NCBI GenBank assembly: GCA_938075435.1
Contig: CALJHL010000093.1
Span: 1 to 38,536, forward strand
Reading direction: 5' to 3'
DNA length: 38,536 nt
Origin: an uncultured Thalassotalea sp.
Lineage (GTDB): Bacteria > Pseudomonadota > Gammaproteobacteria > Enterobacterales > Alteromonadaceae
The notes under the pieces were generated by a model. That model made no database searches. It had not been told where the DNA came from and was given only the letters and a program-made list of their open reading frames with translations. The translations under genes and the position numbers were made by a program. Positions 8,584 to 17,777 of the stretch are shown here, one piece after another (the first letter of the stretch is position 1; each line of letters opens with the position of its first letter).

Positions 8584-11373
8584 ATGTTTCAAAAACATCT
8601 TTTTAAAATAATTGTGCTGATGGCTCTCGGTGCTTGTTCAGGGCAATATGCAGACGATAAAACTCAGCTTTATAACAATGCTGTGGCGCCGCAAGCGATT
8701 AACTCTTCCGGTCATTGGTTAACCGCTAAGCAGTTATTTATTTTTGGTCAAGTAGACCCCAACAAGCGCCATTACTTACAGGCCAATGAATTATCGGCGG
8801 CTGGCAACCACCAAAGGTTTTTGTTAGAAAATACAGTGATAAGTGACGAAATTGCAGCTAAGTTTCCGCATCTAGTTAATAACGGCACGGCATTTAAATT
8901 AGCAACTGCAGTAACTAACAACCAAATTAAGCAATTATTAAAACAGCGCTTAACCATTATTAGTGCCGACCAAAATGGGCTAATTAGCCGTAGCGTTAAT
9001 GTCCAAATTGGTAATGTAATTGATGATTTATATGGCGCTAAAGCGGGGCAGATTAAAGATCTCGGCGCTAGCATAAACGCCGATAACACCCAGTTTAAAT
9101 TGTGGGCGCCCACTGCCCTGAAAGTCGAAGTTTTACTGTTTAATGCCGATAAATCCAGACATCCATTACACACCGTGGCTTTATCAGAAGACCTAAGTTC
9201 AGGGTTATGGAGCACTAGCCTAACAGAAAATTTATTTGGCCAATATTATCAATATAAAATCCAAGTGTTTCACCCGAGCAGCTCAAAAATTGAAACCGTT
9301 ATTACTACAGATCCATACTCATTAAGTTTATCGGTTAATGGTGAGTACTCACAAGTAACCGACTTGAATGACAGTCGTACGCAACCACAAGGTTGGCAAC
9401 AACAAGCATTTCCGACGGTAGACAGTTTTGAAGACAATATTTTTTATGAATTGCATATTCGCGATTTTAGCGCCAGTGACAGCAAGCTGGACAGTAAGGT
9501 TAAAGGCAAATACAAAGCATTTTTAGCTAACGATAGTTTTGCCATGGAGCACTTAAAACAGCTAAAAGCCGCAGGCTTAAATAACATTCATTTATTACCC
9601 GCGTTTGATTTTGGAACGGTTAATGAGGAGGCTAAGCAACAACTGAGCTTGCAAGATGATGTCGCTAAACTGTGCGATATATACAGTGAGCATCAGTTAT
9701 GTTCACAAGCAATTGCTAAACAGACCCGCTTAATTGATTTGCTCAATTCTTATCAGCCGGATAGTGCCCAAGCGCAACAATTAGTCAGTCAATTACGTCC
9801 TTATGATGATTACAATTGGGGTTATGATCCATTTCATTATACGGTTCCTGAAGGCAGTTATGCCCAAGACCCAGAAGGCAACGCCCGTATTATTGAATTT
9901 CGACAAATGGTGCAACGCTTACATAATTTAGGCTTTCGAGTCATTATGGATGTGGTTTATAACCATACTCATCAGGCCGGTCTGCACAAAAACTCGGTAC
10001 TCGATAAAATTGTACCTGGCTATTACCAACGTTTAAATCCAATTACCGCAGCCATAGAGCAATCAACCTGTTGCGACAATACCGCAACTGAACGGGTGAT
10101 GATGGCTAAATTGATGATAGATTCCTTGCTTGTTTGGGCCGGTGATTATCATATTGATGGGTTTCGCTTTGATTTAATGGCGCATCAACCGAAAGCGGTA
10201 ATGTTAGCGGCAAGGGCAGCAGTATTGGAAGTCGATGCTGATAACTATTTTTATGGAGAAGGTTGGAATTTTGGGGAAGTACAAAATAATCAACGTTTTG
10301 TGCAAGCCAGTCAATTAGAATTAGCCGGCAGCGAAATTGGCACCTTTAGTGATCGGCTTCGTGATGCGGTTCGCGGTGGTGGCATGACCGAGGCTGGTGA
10401 GCAAATTCGTCGCTTACAAGGTATTGGTAATGGTTTATTTACCGATCCGAATGAATTAAGAACGGGCCAAGATAGCTGGCAAGATTATTTACTGTTGGCT
10501 GATCAATTACGGGTTGGCTTGGCGGCAAATTTGGCGACATTTCCTTTAGAAAATAGCCAAGGCCAGCAAGTAACCGGTAAAGACATTCCTTATGGTGACC
10601 AGCCTACCGGTTATGCTTTAGATCCCGCCGACACCATTAATTATGTGTCTAAGCATGATAATAAAACCTTGTGGGATAATAATCAATATCGCTTCGATGC
10701 AAATTTAACAACCGATGACCGAGTACGCTTACAAACCTTAAGCCTTGCTTATCCTCTATTAGCGCAAGGTATTCCATTTTTACATATGGGCTCAGAGTTG
10801 TTGCGCTCTAAATCGTTTTTACGAGACAGCTACGATTATGGCGATTGGTTTAATAAAGTCGATTTTTCTAAGCAAAGCAATAACTACGCTAACGGCTTGC
10901 CGCCGGCAGAAAAGGATGAACAAAATTGGTCGGTGATCGGTAAAATTATTGCCGCTAATCAAGGCCGTGATCGAGTCAGTGGCGAGCATATTCAATTTAG
11001 CAGTGACCGTTTTATTGAATTAATAAAAATTCGGATGAGTTCAAAGTTATTTCGCTTAACCACAGGTGAGGCAATTAATCATGGCGTGACGTTTTTAAAT
11101 ACTGGCCCTAAACAACAACCGGGCTTGATTGTGATGAGCATTAATGCCGCCGCGGCAGGTATGGCAGACAGCAAATTTAAGCAAATTATTGTGGTATTTA
11201 ACAGTTCAAAAACAACCCAAACATTCCCATATTTGGGCGCCGAGAATTATCAACTACATGAAGTACAAGCAACTAGCCAAGATAAAATTATTAAACAAAG
11301 CAAAGCCGCAAAATCTGGTTTTACGGTTGCTAAGTTTAGCGCTGCAGTTTTTGTAAAAAGCGATATCAACTAA
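8584..11373 (+). CDS. pulA: Pullulanase-type alpha-1,6-glucosidase, GH13, lipoprotein
   Basis: Debranching enzyme that hydrolyses alpha-1,6 bonds in pullulan, glycogen and branched maltodextrins. ATG 8584 is preferred over an in-frame TTG at 8575 because it gives a clean lipoprotein signal with lipobox LGAC, placing the enzyme on a membrane surface. A CBM48-like domain (KLWAPTALKVEVLLF) precedes the catalytic barrel. YNWGYDPFHYTVPEGSY is the pullulanase signature. The four GH13 regions are intact: DVVYNH (Asp456), GFRFDLM (nucleophile Asp530), GEGW (acid/base Glu559) and SKHDN (Asp692). At 929 residues the length suits the Klebsiella-type GH13_13 group. It is the first gene of an operon with GH97 and MFS genes (gaps of 44 and 38 bp). 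Confidence 0.94.
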   Translation: MFQKHLFKIIVLMALGACSGQYADDKTQLYNNAVAPQAINSSGHWLTAKQLFIFGQVDPNKRHYLQANELSAAGNHQRFLLENTVISDEIAAKFPHLVNNGTAFKLATAVTNNQIKQLLKQRLTIISADQNGLISRSVNVQIGNVIDDLYGAKAGQIKDLGASINADNTQFKLWAPTALKVEVLLFNADKSRHPLHTVALSEDLSSGLWSTSLTENLFGQYYQYKIQVFHPSSSKIETVITTDPYSLSLSVNGEYSQVTDLNDSRTQPQGWQQQAFPTVDSFEDNIFYELHIRDFSASDSKLDSKVKGKYKAFLANDSFAMEHLKQLKAAGLNNIHLLPAFDFGTVNEEAKQQLSLQDDVAKLCDIYSEHQLCSQAIAKQTRLIDLLNSYQPDSAQAQQLVSQLRPYDDYNWGYDPFHYTVPEGSYAQDPEGNARIIEFRQMVQRLHNLGFRVIMDVVYNHTHQAGLHKNSVLDKIVPGYYQRLNPITAAIEQSTCCDNTATERVMMAKLMIDSLLVWAGDYHIDGFRFDLMAHQPKAVMLAARAAVLEVDADNYFYGEGWNFGEVQNNQRFVQASQLELAGSEIGTFSDRLRDAVRGGGMTEAGEQIRRLQGIGNGLFTDPNELRTGQDSWQDYLLLADQLRVGLAANLATFPLENSQGQQVTGKDIPYGDQPTGYALDPADTINYVSKHDNKTLWDNNQYRFDANLTTDDRVRLQTLSLAYPLLAQGIPFLHMGSELLRSKSFLRDSYDYGDWFNKVDFSKQSNNYANGLPPAEKDEQNWSVIGKIIAANQGRDRVSGEHIQFSSDRFIELIKIRMSSKLFRLTTGEAINHGVTFLNTGPKQQPGLIVMSINAAAAGMADSKFKQIIVVFNSSKTTQTFPYLGAENYQLHEVQATSQDKIIKQSKAAKSGFTVAKFSAAVFVKSDIN

Positions 11374-11417
11374 CGACTATTGCTGATGAAAATATGATTT
11401 ACAACAAGGAAACTAAA

Positions 11418-13460
11418 ATGAAATATCCGTTTAGATTAATCGCCATAGCGATGATTTTACTTAGCCCGGCGGTCTTTGCTAAAGAGCTTAGAGTGAGCTC
11501 TCCCAATGGTGAAATTACTGTTATTGTCTCCGATGATACTGCCACTCCACAGTACCAAGTTCTGTTTAAGGGGGAGCAAGTAATCGCGGCTTCGCGGTTA
11601 GGTATGGTATTTAAGCAAGGACCCTATTTAGACAAGGGATTTACCATTAAAGATAGTATTCGCAATAAGGTTAATGCTAGTTGGCAGCAACCTTGGGGCG
11701 AACGTTCGCAGGTTAGCGATCATCATAATGAGTTAGCGGTGACTTTTAGCGCGGCTAGAGCCCAAGTTAATCACTATACAGTGCGAGTCAAAGTATTTGA
11801 TGATGGTTTAGGTTTTCGCTACGAAGTGCCAACCCAACCGGGCTTAACCGGACCAGTTGAAATTACCAACGAATTAACCGAATTTGCCATCAAAGAATAT
11901 AAAAATAGTACGGCATTTTGGATCCCATCGCGGGCCTTTAATCGCTATGAATATGTCTATAATACTACGCCACTTGAACAGGTACATATCGCCCATACCC
12001 CTTTTACCTTTACTTCGGCATCAGGCGTACATGTCAGTATTCATGAAGCGGCCTTGGTTGATTATGCGGGCATGTCGTTAAATCAACGTCGTCCTGGCGT
12101 ATTAAAAGCCGATCTGGCGCCTTGGTCTGATGGTATTTTAGTGAAAACCACCGCCGATTTTAAAACGCCATGGCGAACGGTACAAATTAGTAAAGATGCG
12201 GTGGGTTTATTAAACTCGAATTTAATATTAAACCTAAATGAAGCCAATAAATTAGGGGATGTGAGCTGGGTTGAACCAGGTAAATATGTTGGTATTTGGT
12301 GGGGTATGCATATTAAGGAAACTACTTGGGGTAGTGGTGAAACGCATGGCGCTACCACTGCTGAAGTTAAACGCTATATGGATTTTGCTGCTAAATATGG
12401 TTTTAAGGGCGTATTAGTCGAGGGCTGGAATATAGGTTGGGACGGCGATTGGTTTTTTAATGGAGACGTATTTAACTTCAGCAAAGCTTATGATGATTTC
12501 GATATTGAAGCTATCAGCCAATATGGTCAGGCTAAAGGCGTTAAGTTAATTGGTCACCATGAAACCTCAGGTAATGTCACTAATTATCGGCAGCAAATGG
12601 CCGAGGCTTTTGATTTATACCAAAAACATGGCGTCAGCCAAGTAAAAACTGGCTACGTCGCCGACGGTGGAAATATTAAGCGCATTGATCAACAAGGTAA
12701 TGCCCGTTTTGAATGGCATGATGGTCAATTTATGGTTAATGAATATTTATATAATATTACTGAAGCCGCGAAACGAAACATTAGTATTAACACCCATGAA
12801 CCAATAAAAGCGACTGGCTTGCGCCGTACTTATCCTAATTGGATTTCTCGTGAAGGTGCTCGCGGTCAAGAGTTTAACGCTTGGGGTTCACCACCAAACC
12901 CGCCAGAGCACACCACTATTTTACCTTTTACTCGGCTGTTGGCTGGGCCAATGGACTTTACTCCGGGAATTTTTGATCTTAGCTTTAACGGCTTAGGTGC
13001 CGACAGCAATCGCCCGCAAACAACCCTAGCTAAACAATTAGCGTTATACGTTGTATTGTATAGTCCAATTCAAATGGCTGCCGATTTACCGAGAAATTAC
13101 CAAGCTAATTTACCGGCATTGCAATTTATTGTCGATGTTCCAACTGATTGGCAAGATTCCAGAGCGTTGGCAGGTGAAATTGGTGAATATGTAGTTTTTG
13201 CTCGCCAAGATAAACATTCTGACGACTGGTTTGTTGGTGGTTTGACCGATGAAAAAGCGCGAACTATAACATTTAAGTTAGATTTTTTAGATGCGGATAA
13301 AAAATATCAGGCGCAAATATATCGAGATGGTAGTGAAGCTAATTGGATTGATAAACCCTATGAACTCGAAATTGAAAACCTAGAGGTGACCACAGATACA
13401 TTAACGATACCTATGGCTACCAGTGGCGGTTTTGCCATTCGCTTTCAGCCTCAAAACTAA
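11418..13460 (+). CDS. GH97 alpha-glucosidase, SusB-like
   Basis: Exported glycoside hydrolase of 680 residues. ATG 11418 follows AAGGAA and gives a standard signal peptide ending FAK; an in-frame ATG at 11394 would spoil it. The N-terminal beta-sandwich (GLGFRYEVP) and the barrel (WWGMHI, GFKGVLVEGWNIGW) are typical of GH97. Four Glu residues match the SusB active site: Glu382 in HHETSGN, Glu461 in THEP, Glu479 and Glu485 in REGARGQE. The last three keep the exact SusB spacing of 18 and 6. A Glu in the first position, where retaining members have an Asp, points to the inverting alpha-glucosidase subgroup that releases glucose from maltodextrins. It lies between pullulanase and a sugar importer, as expected for periplasmic finishing of starch breakdown. 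Confidence 0.93.
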   Translation: MKYPFRLIAIAMILLSPAVFAKELRVSSPNGEITVIVSDDTATPQYQVLFKGEQVIAASRLGMVFKQGPYLDKGFTIKDSIRNKVNASWQQPWGERSQVSDHHNELAVTFSAARAQVNHYTVRVKVFDDGLGFRYEVPTQPGLTGPVEITNELTEFAIKEYKNSTAFWIPSRAFNRYEYVYNTTPLEQVHIAHTPFTFTSASGVHVSIHEAALVDYAGMSLNQRRPGVLKADLAPWSDGILVKTTADFKTPWRTVQISKDAVGLLNSNLILNLNEANKLGDVSWVEPGKYVGIWWGMHIKETTWGSGETHGATTAEVKRYMDFAAKYGFKGVLVEGWNIGWDGDWFFNGDVFNFSKAYDDFDIEAISQYGQAKGVKLIGHHETSGNVTNYRQQMAEAFDLYQKHGVSQVKTGYVADGGNIKRIDQQGNARFEWHDGQFMVNEYLYNITEAAKRNISINTHEPIKATGLRRTYPNWISREGARGQEFNAWGSPPNPPEHTTILPFTRLLAGPMDFTPGIFDLSFNGLGADSNRPQTTLAKQLALYVVLYSPIQMAADLPRNYQANLPALQFIVDVPTDWQDSRALAGEIGEYVVFARQDKHSDDWFVGGLTDEKARTITFKLDFLDADKKYQAQIYRDGSEANWIDKPYELEIENLEVTTDTLTIPMATSGGFAIRFQPQN

Positions 13461-13498
13461 ATTAAAAAAGCACTCACTATAACTAAAAGAATCTAACT

Positions 13499-14992
13499 AT
13501 GACTAAACAAAAACCGCAATTATCTTTTTGGCAAATTTGGAATATGTGCTTTGGCTTTTTAGGGATCCAATTTGGCTTCGCTTTACAAAATGGTAATGTC
13601 AGTCGGATTTTTCAAACCTTAGGTGCTGAAATAGACGATATTCCGATCCTATGGATTGCAGCGCCATTGACCGGGTTAATTGTGCAGCCGATTATTGGCT
13701 ATTGGAGTGATAATACCTGGAATAAATTTGGTCGTCGTCGGCCGTTTTTCTTTGCCGGTGCTATTTTAACGACGTTAGCATTGTTTGTTATGCCAAATTC
13801 GCCAACACTTTGGATCGCCGCCGGAGCCTTATGGGTATTAGATGCCGCGATTAATATCACCATGGAACCGTTTCGGGCTTTTGTTGGTGATAATTTACCA
13901 CAAGAGCAACGTACCAGCGGCTTTGCCATGCAAAGTTTCTTTATTGGTATTGGGGCGGTGGTCGCCTCAGCAATGCCTTATATGCTCGCTAATTGGTTTG
14001 CTATTAGTAATGTCGCACCCGCCGGCGAAATTGCCGACTCGGTAAAGTATTCGTTTTATTTTGGTGGATTGGTTTTACTCGTATCGGTGATGTGGACCGT
14101 GTATTCATCGAAAGAATATAGCCCGCAACAGTTAGCAGAGTTTGACGAGTCTGAACATAATGCCGCTGACAGTGAGCTGAATATTGCCAACCAAGCTCAG
14201 GTTAATTATCAAAAGCAGGGTGTTAGGTATTTAGCCTTAGGGGTAGTAAGCACCTTGGCGATTTATTATTTTGCCTTGGATAAACAGTTGTACATTTTAT
14301 CCATTGGTTCGATTGCCTTTGCGCTGATTCAATTTGTTGTCGCCAAAATGCAAACATCATTGAATACTGACAATGGCTTTTATGAAGTTATTGACGATTT
14401 GTATCACATGCCAACAACCATGAAAAAATTAGCGGTTACCCAATTTTTCTCCTGGTTTGGTTTATTTGCGATGTGGATTTATTCTACCTCAGCGGTAACC
14501 AGTTTTCATTTTGGCTCAAGTGACCCTACTTCCAGTGCCTACAATGCTGGAGCTGATTGGGTTGGGGTATTATTTGCAGCGTATAACGGTTTTGCGGCTT
14601 TAGCGGCTTTTCTTATTCCGGTATTGGCGGCTAAATATTCACGGCAATGGGCCCACTTTATATGTTTAAGTTGTGGTGCGGCAGGTTTAATTTCAATGGC
14701 GTTTATTGAAAATCCAACGCTATTATTAGTCTCTATGGTCGGGGTAGGCATTGCCTGGGCGGCAATATTATCAATTCCTTACTCATTGTTGTCTAGTTCG
14801 TTGCCAACCAAGAAAATGGGGGTTTATATGGGGATTTTTAATTTCTTTATCGTCTTACCGCAATTATTGGCCGCCAGTGTCTTAGGGTTATTTGTGCGCG
14901 AGGTTTTCGCCGGCCAAAGTTTATATGCTCTAGTGCTAGGGGGAGTATTTATGCTGATCGCCGCATTTTCGGTCTTAAGGGTAAAAGATTAG
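13499..14992 (+). CDS. MFS sugar transporter, SLC45-like, probable maltose/glucose porter
   Basis: A 497-residue inner-membrane protein with about 12 transmembrane segments. GRRRPF is at 78-83, in the same place as in the transporter at 1315-2733; the two are clearly paralogous subfamily members but diverged. It is the third gene of the pullulanase-GH97 operon and sits before the LacI-type regulator gene. The expected role is proton-coupled import of maltose, maltodextrins or glucose released in the periplasm. A cytoplasmic loop after the sixth segment is unusually long and acidic (about 205-240). Substrate is inferred. Confidence 0.88.
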   Translation: MTKQKPQLSFWQIWNMCFGFLGIQFGFALQNGNVSRIFQTLGAEIDDIPILWIAAPLTGLIVQPIIGYWSDNTWNKFGRRRPFFFAGAILTTLALFVMPNSPTLWIAAGALWVLDAAINITMEPFRAFVGDNLPQEQRTSGFAMQSFFIGIGAVVASAMPYMLANWFAISNVAPAGEIADSVKYSFYFGGLVLLVSVMWTVYSSKEYSPQQLAEFDESEHNAADSELNIANQAQVNYQKQGVRYLALGVVSTLAIYYFALDKQLYILSIGSIAFALIQFVVAKMQTSLNTDNGFYEVIDDLYHMPTTMKKLAVTQFFSWFGLFAMWIYSTSAVTSFHFGSSDPTSSAYNAGADWVGVLFAAYNGFAALAAFLIPVLAAKYSRQWAHFICLSCGAAGLISMAFIENPTLLLVSMVGVGIAWAAILSIPYSLLSSSLPTKKMGVYMGIFNFFIVLPQLLAASVLGLFVREVFAGQSLYALVLGGVFMLIAAFSVLRVKD

Positions 14993-15028
14993 GTATAATT
15001 TGCTTATCTTCGCAGGGCTATATTGCCA

Positions 15029-15057
15029 GTCTTAAGCTTAAAGTTCGAGCTTAAGAC
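15029..15057 (+). terminator. Inverted repeat after the pullulanase operon, possible terminator
   Basis: Perfect 10-bp arms GTCTTAAGCT and AGCTTAAGAC with a 9-nt loop lie 36 bp after the MFS stop codon. No clear T-run follows, so it may instead be a binding site upstream of the LacI-family gene. Confidence 0.4.
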
Positions 15058-15148
15058 GGCTAATAAATCATCGACAAATTTATTCGCTATACTTTATCGA
15101 CATCTTGCGTTAATATTTTTTTAACCTTAAATAACACAGACATTATTA

Positions 15149-16171
15149 GTGAAAGCGACTTCTTTTGATATTGCCTATCGAGCAGGTGTTTCTCAATCTA
15201 CGGTTTCGCGGGCATTAAGAAATAGCCCTCTCGTAAATGAAGAAACCCGGTTAAAAATTCAAGCCATTGCTAAAGAATTAAACTATAAGGTTGATAAAAA
15301 CGCCCGAAATTTACGCTCCCAGCAAAGTCATACTATTGCGCTATTATTGTTTGAAGATCCAAGCATTCATGATGCGCAAATTAATCCGTTTTTTCTGTCT
15401 ATGCTCGGCAGTATTACCAAGGCTTGTTCATTGCAAGGCTACGATTTATTAGTCTCTTTCCAGGAGATGGATACCGACTGGCACGCTGAGTTTGAAGATA
15501 CTAACAAAGCCGATGGCATTATTTTATTAGGCTACGGTGATTATGTGCACTACAAAGATAAACTTGTGCACTTAAATGCCCAGGGCACCCACTTTGTCCG
15601 TTGGGGGGCAGAAGTAAAAGACATGGCGGTTACCACCATAGGTTGTGATAACTTAAATGGCGGCTTTCAAATCACCAAACATTTACTCGATAACGGTCAT
15701 CGCCAATGTGCTTTTATTGGTACTGCTTCACGACGTGCACCAGAATTTAATGACCGCTATCGCGGCCATTGTCAGGCTTTGGAAAATGCCCATATTGCCA
15801 TTAACGGTGATTTGCAAATTGAGGCATTACCTACCGAAGAGGCGGGTTATAATGCGACTAAAGAATTACTAAGCCGTAATGTTAAATTTGACAGCTTATT
15901 CGGTGCTTGTGATTTAATTGCCATAGGTGCGATGCGGGCTCTACAAGAGCAAGGGCTAAGTATTCCTGAAGATGTCGCTGTTGCCGGTTTTGATGATATT
16001 CCATTGGCAAATTTTACTAGTCCAGCGTTAACTACCGCTAAGCAAGACACGTTTTTAGCGGGGCAATTATTAGTGGAAACCTTACTCAAACAAATTGCTG
16101 GTGAAAAGCCGGTCACCTTATTAATGCCAACTAAAATTATTACTCGACAATCATCTGGCGCCACAGTTTAA
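15149..16171 (+). CDS. LacI-family transcriptional regulator, probable alpha-glucan/maltose regulator
   Basis: The 340-residue protein starts at GTG, with the usual very N-terminal helix-turn-helix (DIAYRAGVSQSTVSRAL) and hinge helix (about 1-56), then a periplasmic-binding-protein-like effector domain with the conserved GCDNLNGG and DVAVAGFDDIP segments. LacI proteins bind palindromes with a central CG, which fits the three ATACGTAT sites of the locus. No such site was found in its own promoter. Position directly after the glucan operon suggests it senses maltose or a maltodextrin. No other regulator is encoded within the glucan locus. Confidence 0.9.
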   Translation: MKATSFDIAYRAGVSQSTVSRALRNSPLVNEETRLKIQAIAKELNYKVDKNARNLRSQQSHTIALLLFEDPSIHDAQINPFFLSMLGSITKACSLQGYDLLVSFQEMDTDWHAEFEDTNKADGIILLGYGDYVHYKDKLVHLNAQGTHFVRWGAEVKDMAVTTIGCDNLNGGFQITKHLLDNGHRQCAFIGTASRRAPEFNDRYRGHCQALENAHIAINGDLQIEALPTEEAGYNATKELLSRNVKFDSLFGACDLIAIGAMRALQEQGLSIPEDVAVAGFDDIPLANFTSPALTTAKQDTFLAGQLLVETLLKQIAGEKPVTLLMPTKIITRQSSGATV

Positions 16172-16207
16172 CTAACCTTACCAAATTTTTGTTGCCGAGC
16201 CATACAA

Positions 16208-16251
16208 GCTACTGCTAAGTTAAGTATTCATATACTTAACTTAGTGGTAGC
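16208..16251 (+). promoter_or_regulatory. 20-bp hairpin covering the translation start region
   Basis: Arms 16208-16227 and 16232-16251 pair along 20 positions around the 4-nt loop TCAT. Thirteen inner pairs are perfect Watson-Crick, then two G-U pairs, then five more. The right arm ends one base before the ATG at 16253, so in RNA it would bury the ribosome-binding region. No T-run follows, which argues against a terminator for the LacI-type gene upstream. Confidence 0.7.
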
Positions 16252-16252
16252 A

Positions 16253-16885
16253 ATGAACAAACTCGGTCATAACTATTTTATCTATTTGCTCGCTTTTACC
16301 AGTGGCTTTTCTATTATGGGGGTAGAGCTACTTGGTGGCCGAATTTTAGCGCCGTATTTCGGCTCGAGTGTGCACGTTTGGGGCAGCATAATTACCGTGT
16401 TTATGTTGTCATTATCACTGGGCTATTTATTGGGTGGTAGACTGACCCTAAAGCAACCTTCCGTTAGCCGTTATGGCACCATCTTTGTTTTTGCTGGCTT
16501 GACGCTACTGCCACTGGCCTACTACGCTACACCTATTCTTGAGTTTGTATTCACCCATATCGAAGACAGTCGTTATGGCTCACTTTTAGCTTCTATGGCA
16601 CTATTTTTTATTCCTACCGTCATTCTCGGGATGATCTCCCCTTATTCGGTGCGGTTATTGGTTACCAATCAAGCACAAAGTGGCCATGTTGCCGGGTTAT
16701 TATATTTTGTTTCTACCTTGGGCAGTGCGATTGGCACCTTAATGACCTCTTTTTATTTGGTGTTGTGGTTTGAAGTTAACACCATTATTTTTAGCTTTTG
16801 TCTATTATTAACGATTTTGGGTGGCTTAGCGCTGTTGCTCGATAAATTGGAGTCTCGCTATGAGCAAGTTCAAAATCAGCGCTAA
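16253..16885 (+). CDS. Membrane half of a split spermidine-synthase-like protein
   Basis: A polytopic protein of 210 residues with about six hydrophobic segments. GVELLGGRILAPYFGSSVHVWGSIIT is the typical opening of the membrane domain found fused to spermidine-synthase-like enzymes in many bacteria; I quote it only as GVELLGGR plus FGSSVHVWGS. Here it is a separate gene whose end overlaps the next gene by 26 bp, so the two products probably form one complex. ATG 16253 is chosen; a GTG at 16244 is in frame but inside the hairpin stem. No substantial Shine-Dalgarno sequence is visible outside the hairpin. Function of the membrane domain is unknown. Confidence 0.8.
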   Translation: MNKLGHNYFIYLLAFTSGFSIMGVELLGGRILAPYFGSSVHVWGSIITVFMLSLSLGYLLGGRLTLKQPSVSRYGTIFVFAGLTLLPLAYYATPILEFVFTHIEDSRYGSLLASMALFFIPTVILGMISPYSVRLLVTNQAQSGHVAGLLYFVSTLGSAIGTLMTSFYLVLWFEVNTIIFSFCLLLTILGGLALLLDKLESRYEQVQNQR

Positions 16886-17750
16886 ATGTATCATAGTATT
16901 GGTTTGCTGGTGCTTCAGTCAGGTGTCGATGGCGCAAGTTATTAAGGAAGAGCGTTCTTTGTATCGCAATATTTTTGTCGAAGATATCGGTGATAGCCGC
17001 TGTTTAAAGTTCTCGGTTAAACGCAAAAATAGCAGTCAATCTTGCATTTATAAATCAGCACCGCATAAATTAGTCTTTACCTATACCAAATTTGTGATGT
17101 CGGCGTTAATGTTTAATGCCCAACCGGAAAAAGTGCTGATCATTGGTCTGGGGGGGGGCACCTTATCAAATAATTTATTACAACTGTATCCTGACATTCA
17201 TATTGATAATGTTGAGATTGACCCGGCGGTGGTTAAAGTTGCGAGTGATTATTTTGACTTTAAAGAAAATGATAAGGTGGTTACCTATATTCAAGATGGT
17301 CGTATTTTTATTAAGCGCGCCCTACTCAAAAAAAGCCAATACGATTTAATTATTCTGGATGCCTTTAATGGTGAATATATCCCAGAGCATTTATTGACCA
17401 AAGAATTTTTAGAAGAAACCCAAGGACTGTTAAGTGAGAGGGGCATTTTAGTGTCAAACACCTTTTCGACCAGCAGGCTTTACCATCATGAGTCTGCCAC
17501 CTATCATGCTGTTTTTGGTGATTTTTATAGTATTAAAGACCTGCAAAGCAGTGGTAATAGAGTGATTGTTGCCGCTAAAAACCTGCCGAGTATCGACAGT
17601 TTGCAAGTGCAAATTGAATCGTTAAAGCAACCGTTATCGCAGTTTGATATTGAGCTTGAAAAAATAATCGGTTTTGTACAGCTAGAAAAAAATAGCCCGA
17701 GTGAGTATCGAGTGTTAACGGATCAATACTCACCGGCTAATTTACTTTAA
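16860..17750 (+). CDS. Spermidine-synthase-like methyltransferase-fold protein
   Basis: The 296-residue protein carries the nucleotide-binding loop GLGGG (96-100), an acidic strand end VEIDP (118-122) and QDGR (145-148), all typical of SpeE-like folds that bind S-adenosylmethionine or its decarboxylated form. The catalytic DxxD of true aminopropyltransferases is replaced by DAFNGEY, so polyamine synthesis is doubtful. The N-terminus (residues 5-26, ending VSMAQ) looks like a signal peptide or membrane anchor; starting instead at ATG 16929 would give a cytoplasmic protein. It overlaps the membrane-protein gene and has GGAG ahead of ATG 16860. A run of nine G encodes the GLGGG loop. Confidence 0.8.
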   Translation: MSKFKISAKCIIVLVCWCFSQVSMAQVIKEERSLYRNIFVEDIGDSRCLKFSVKRKNSSQSCIYKSAPHKLVFTYTKFVMSALMFNAQPEKVLIIGLGGGTLSNNLLQLYPDIHIDNVEIDPAVVKVASDYFDFKENDKVVTYIQDGRIFIKRALLKKSQYDLIILDAFNGEYIPEHLLTKEFLEETQGLLSERGILVSNTFSTSRLYHHESATYHAVFGDFYSIKDLQSSGNRVIVAAKNLPSIDSLQVQIESLKQPLSQFDIELEKIIGFVQLEKNSPSEYRVLTDQYSPANLL

Positions 17751-17777
17751 ATAACAGCTCAACCAGTAAGCTTCTGG

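Noticed and set aside
16208-16251. Long hairpin as a terminator of the LacI-family gene
   Set aside because: There is no T-run after the stem and it abuts the next start codon.
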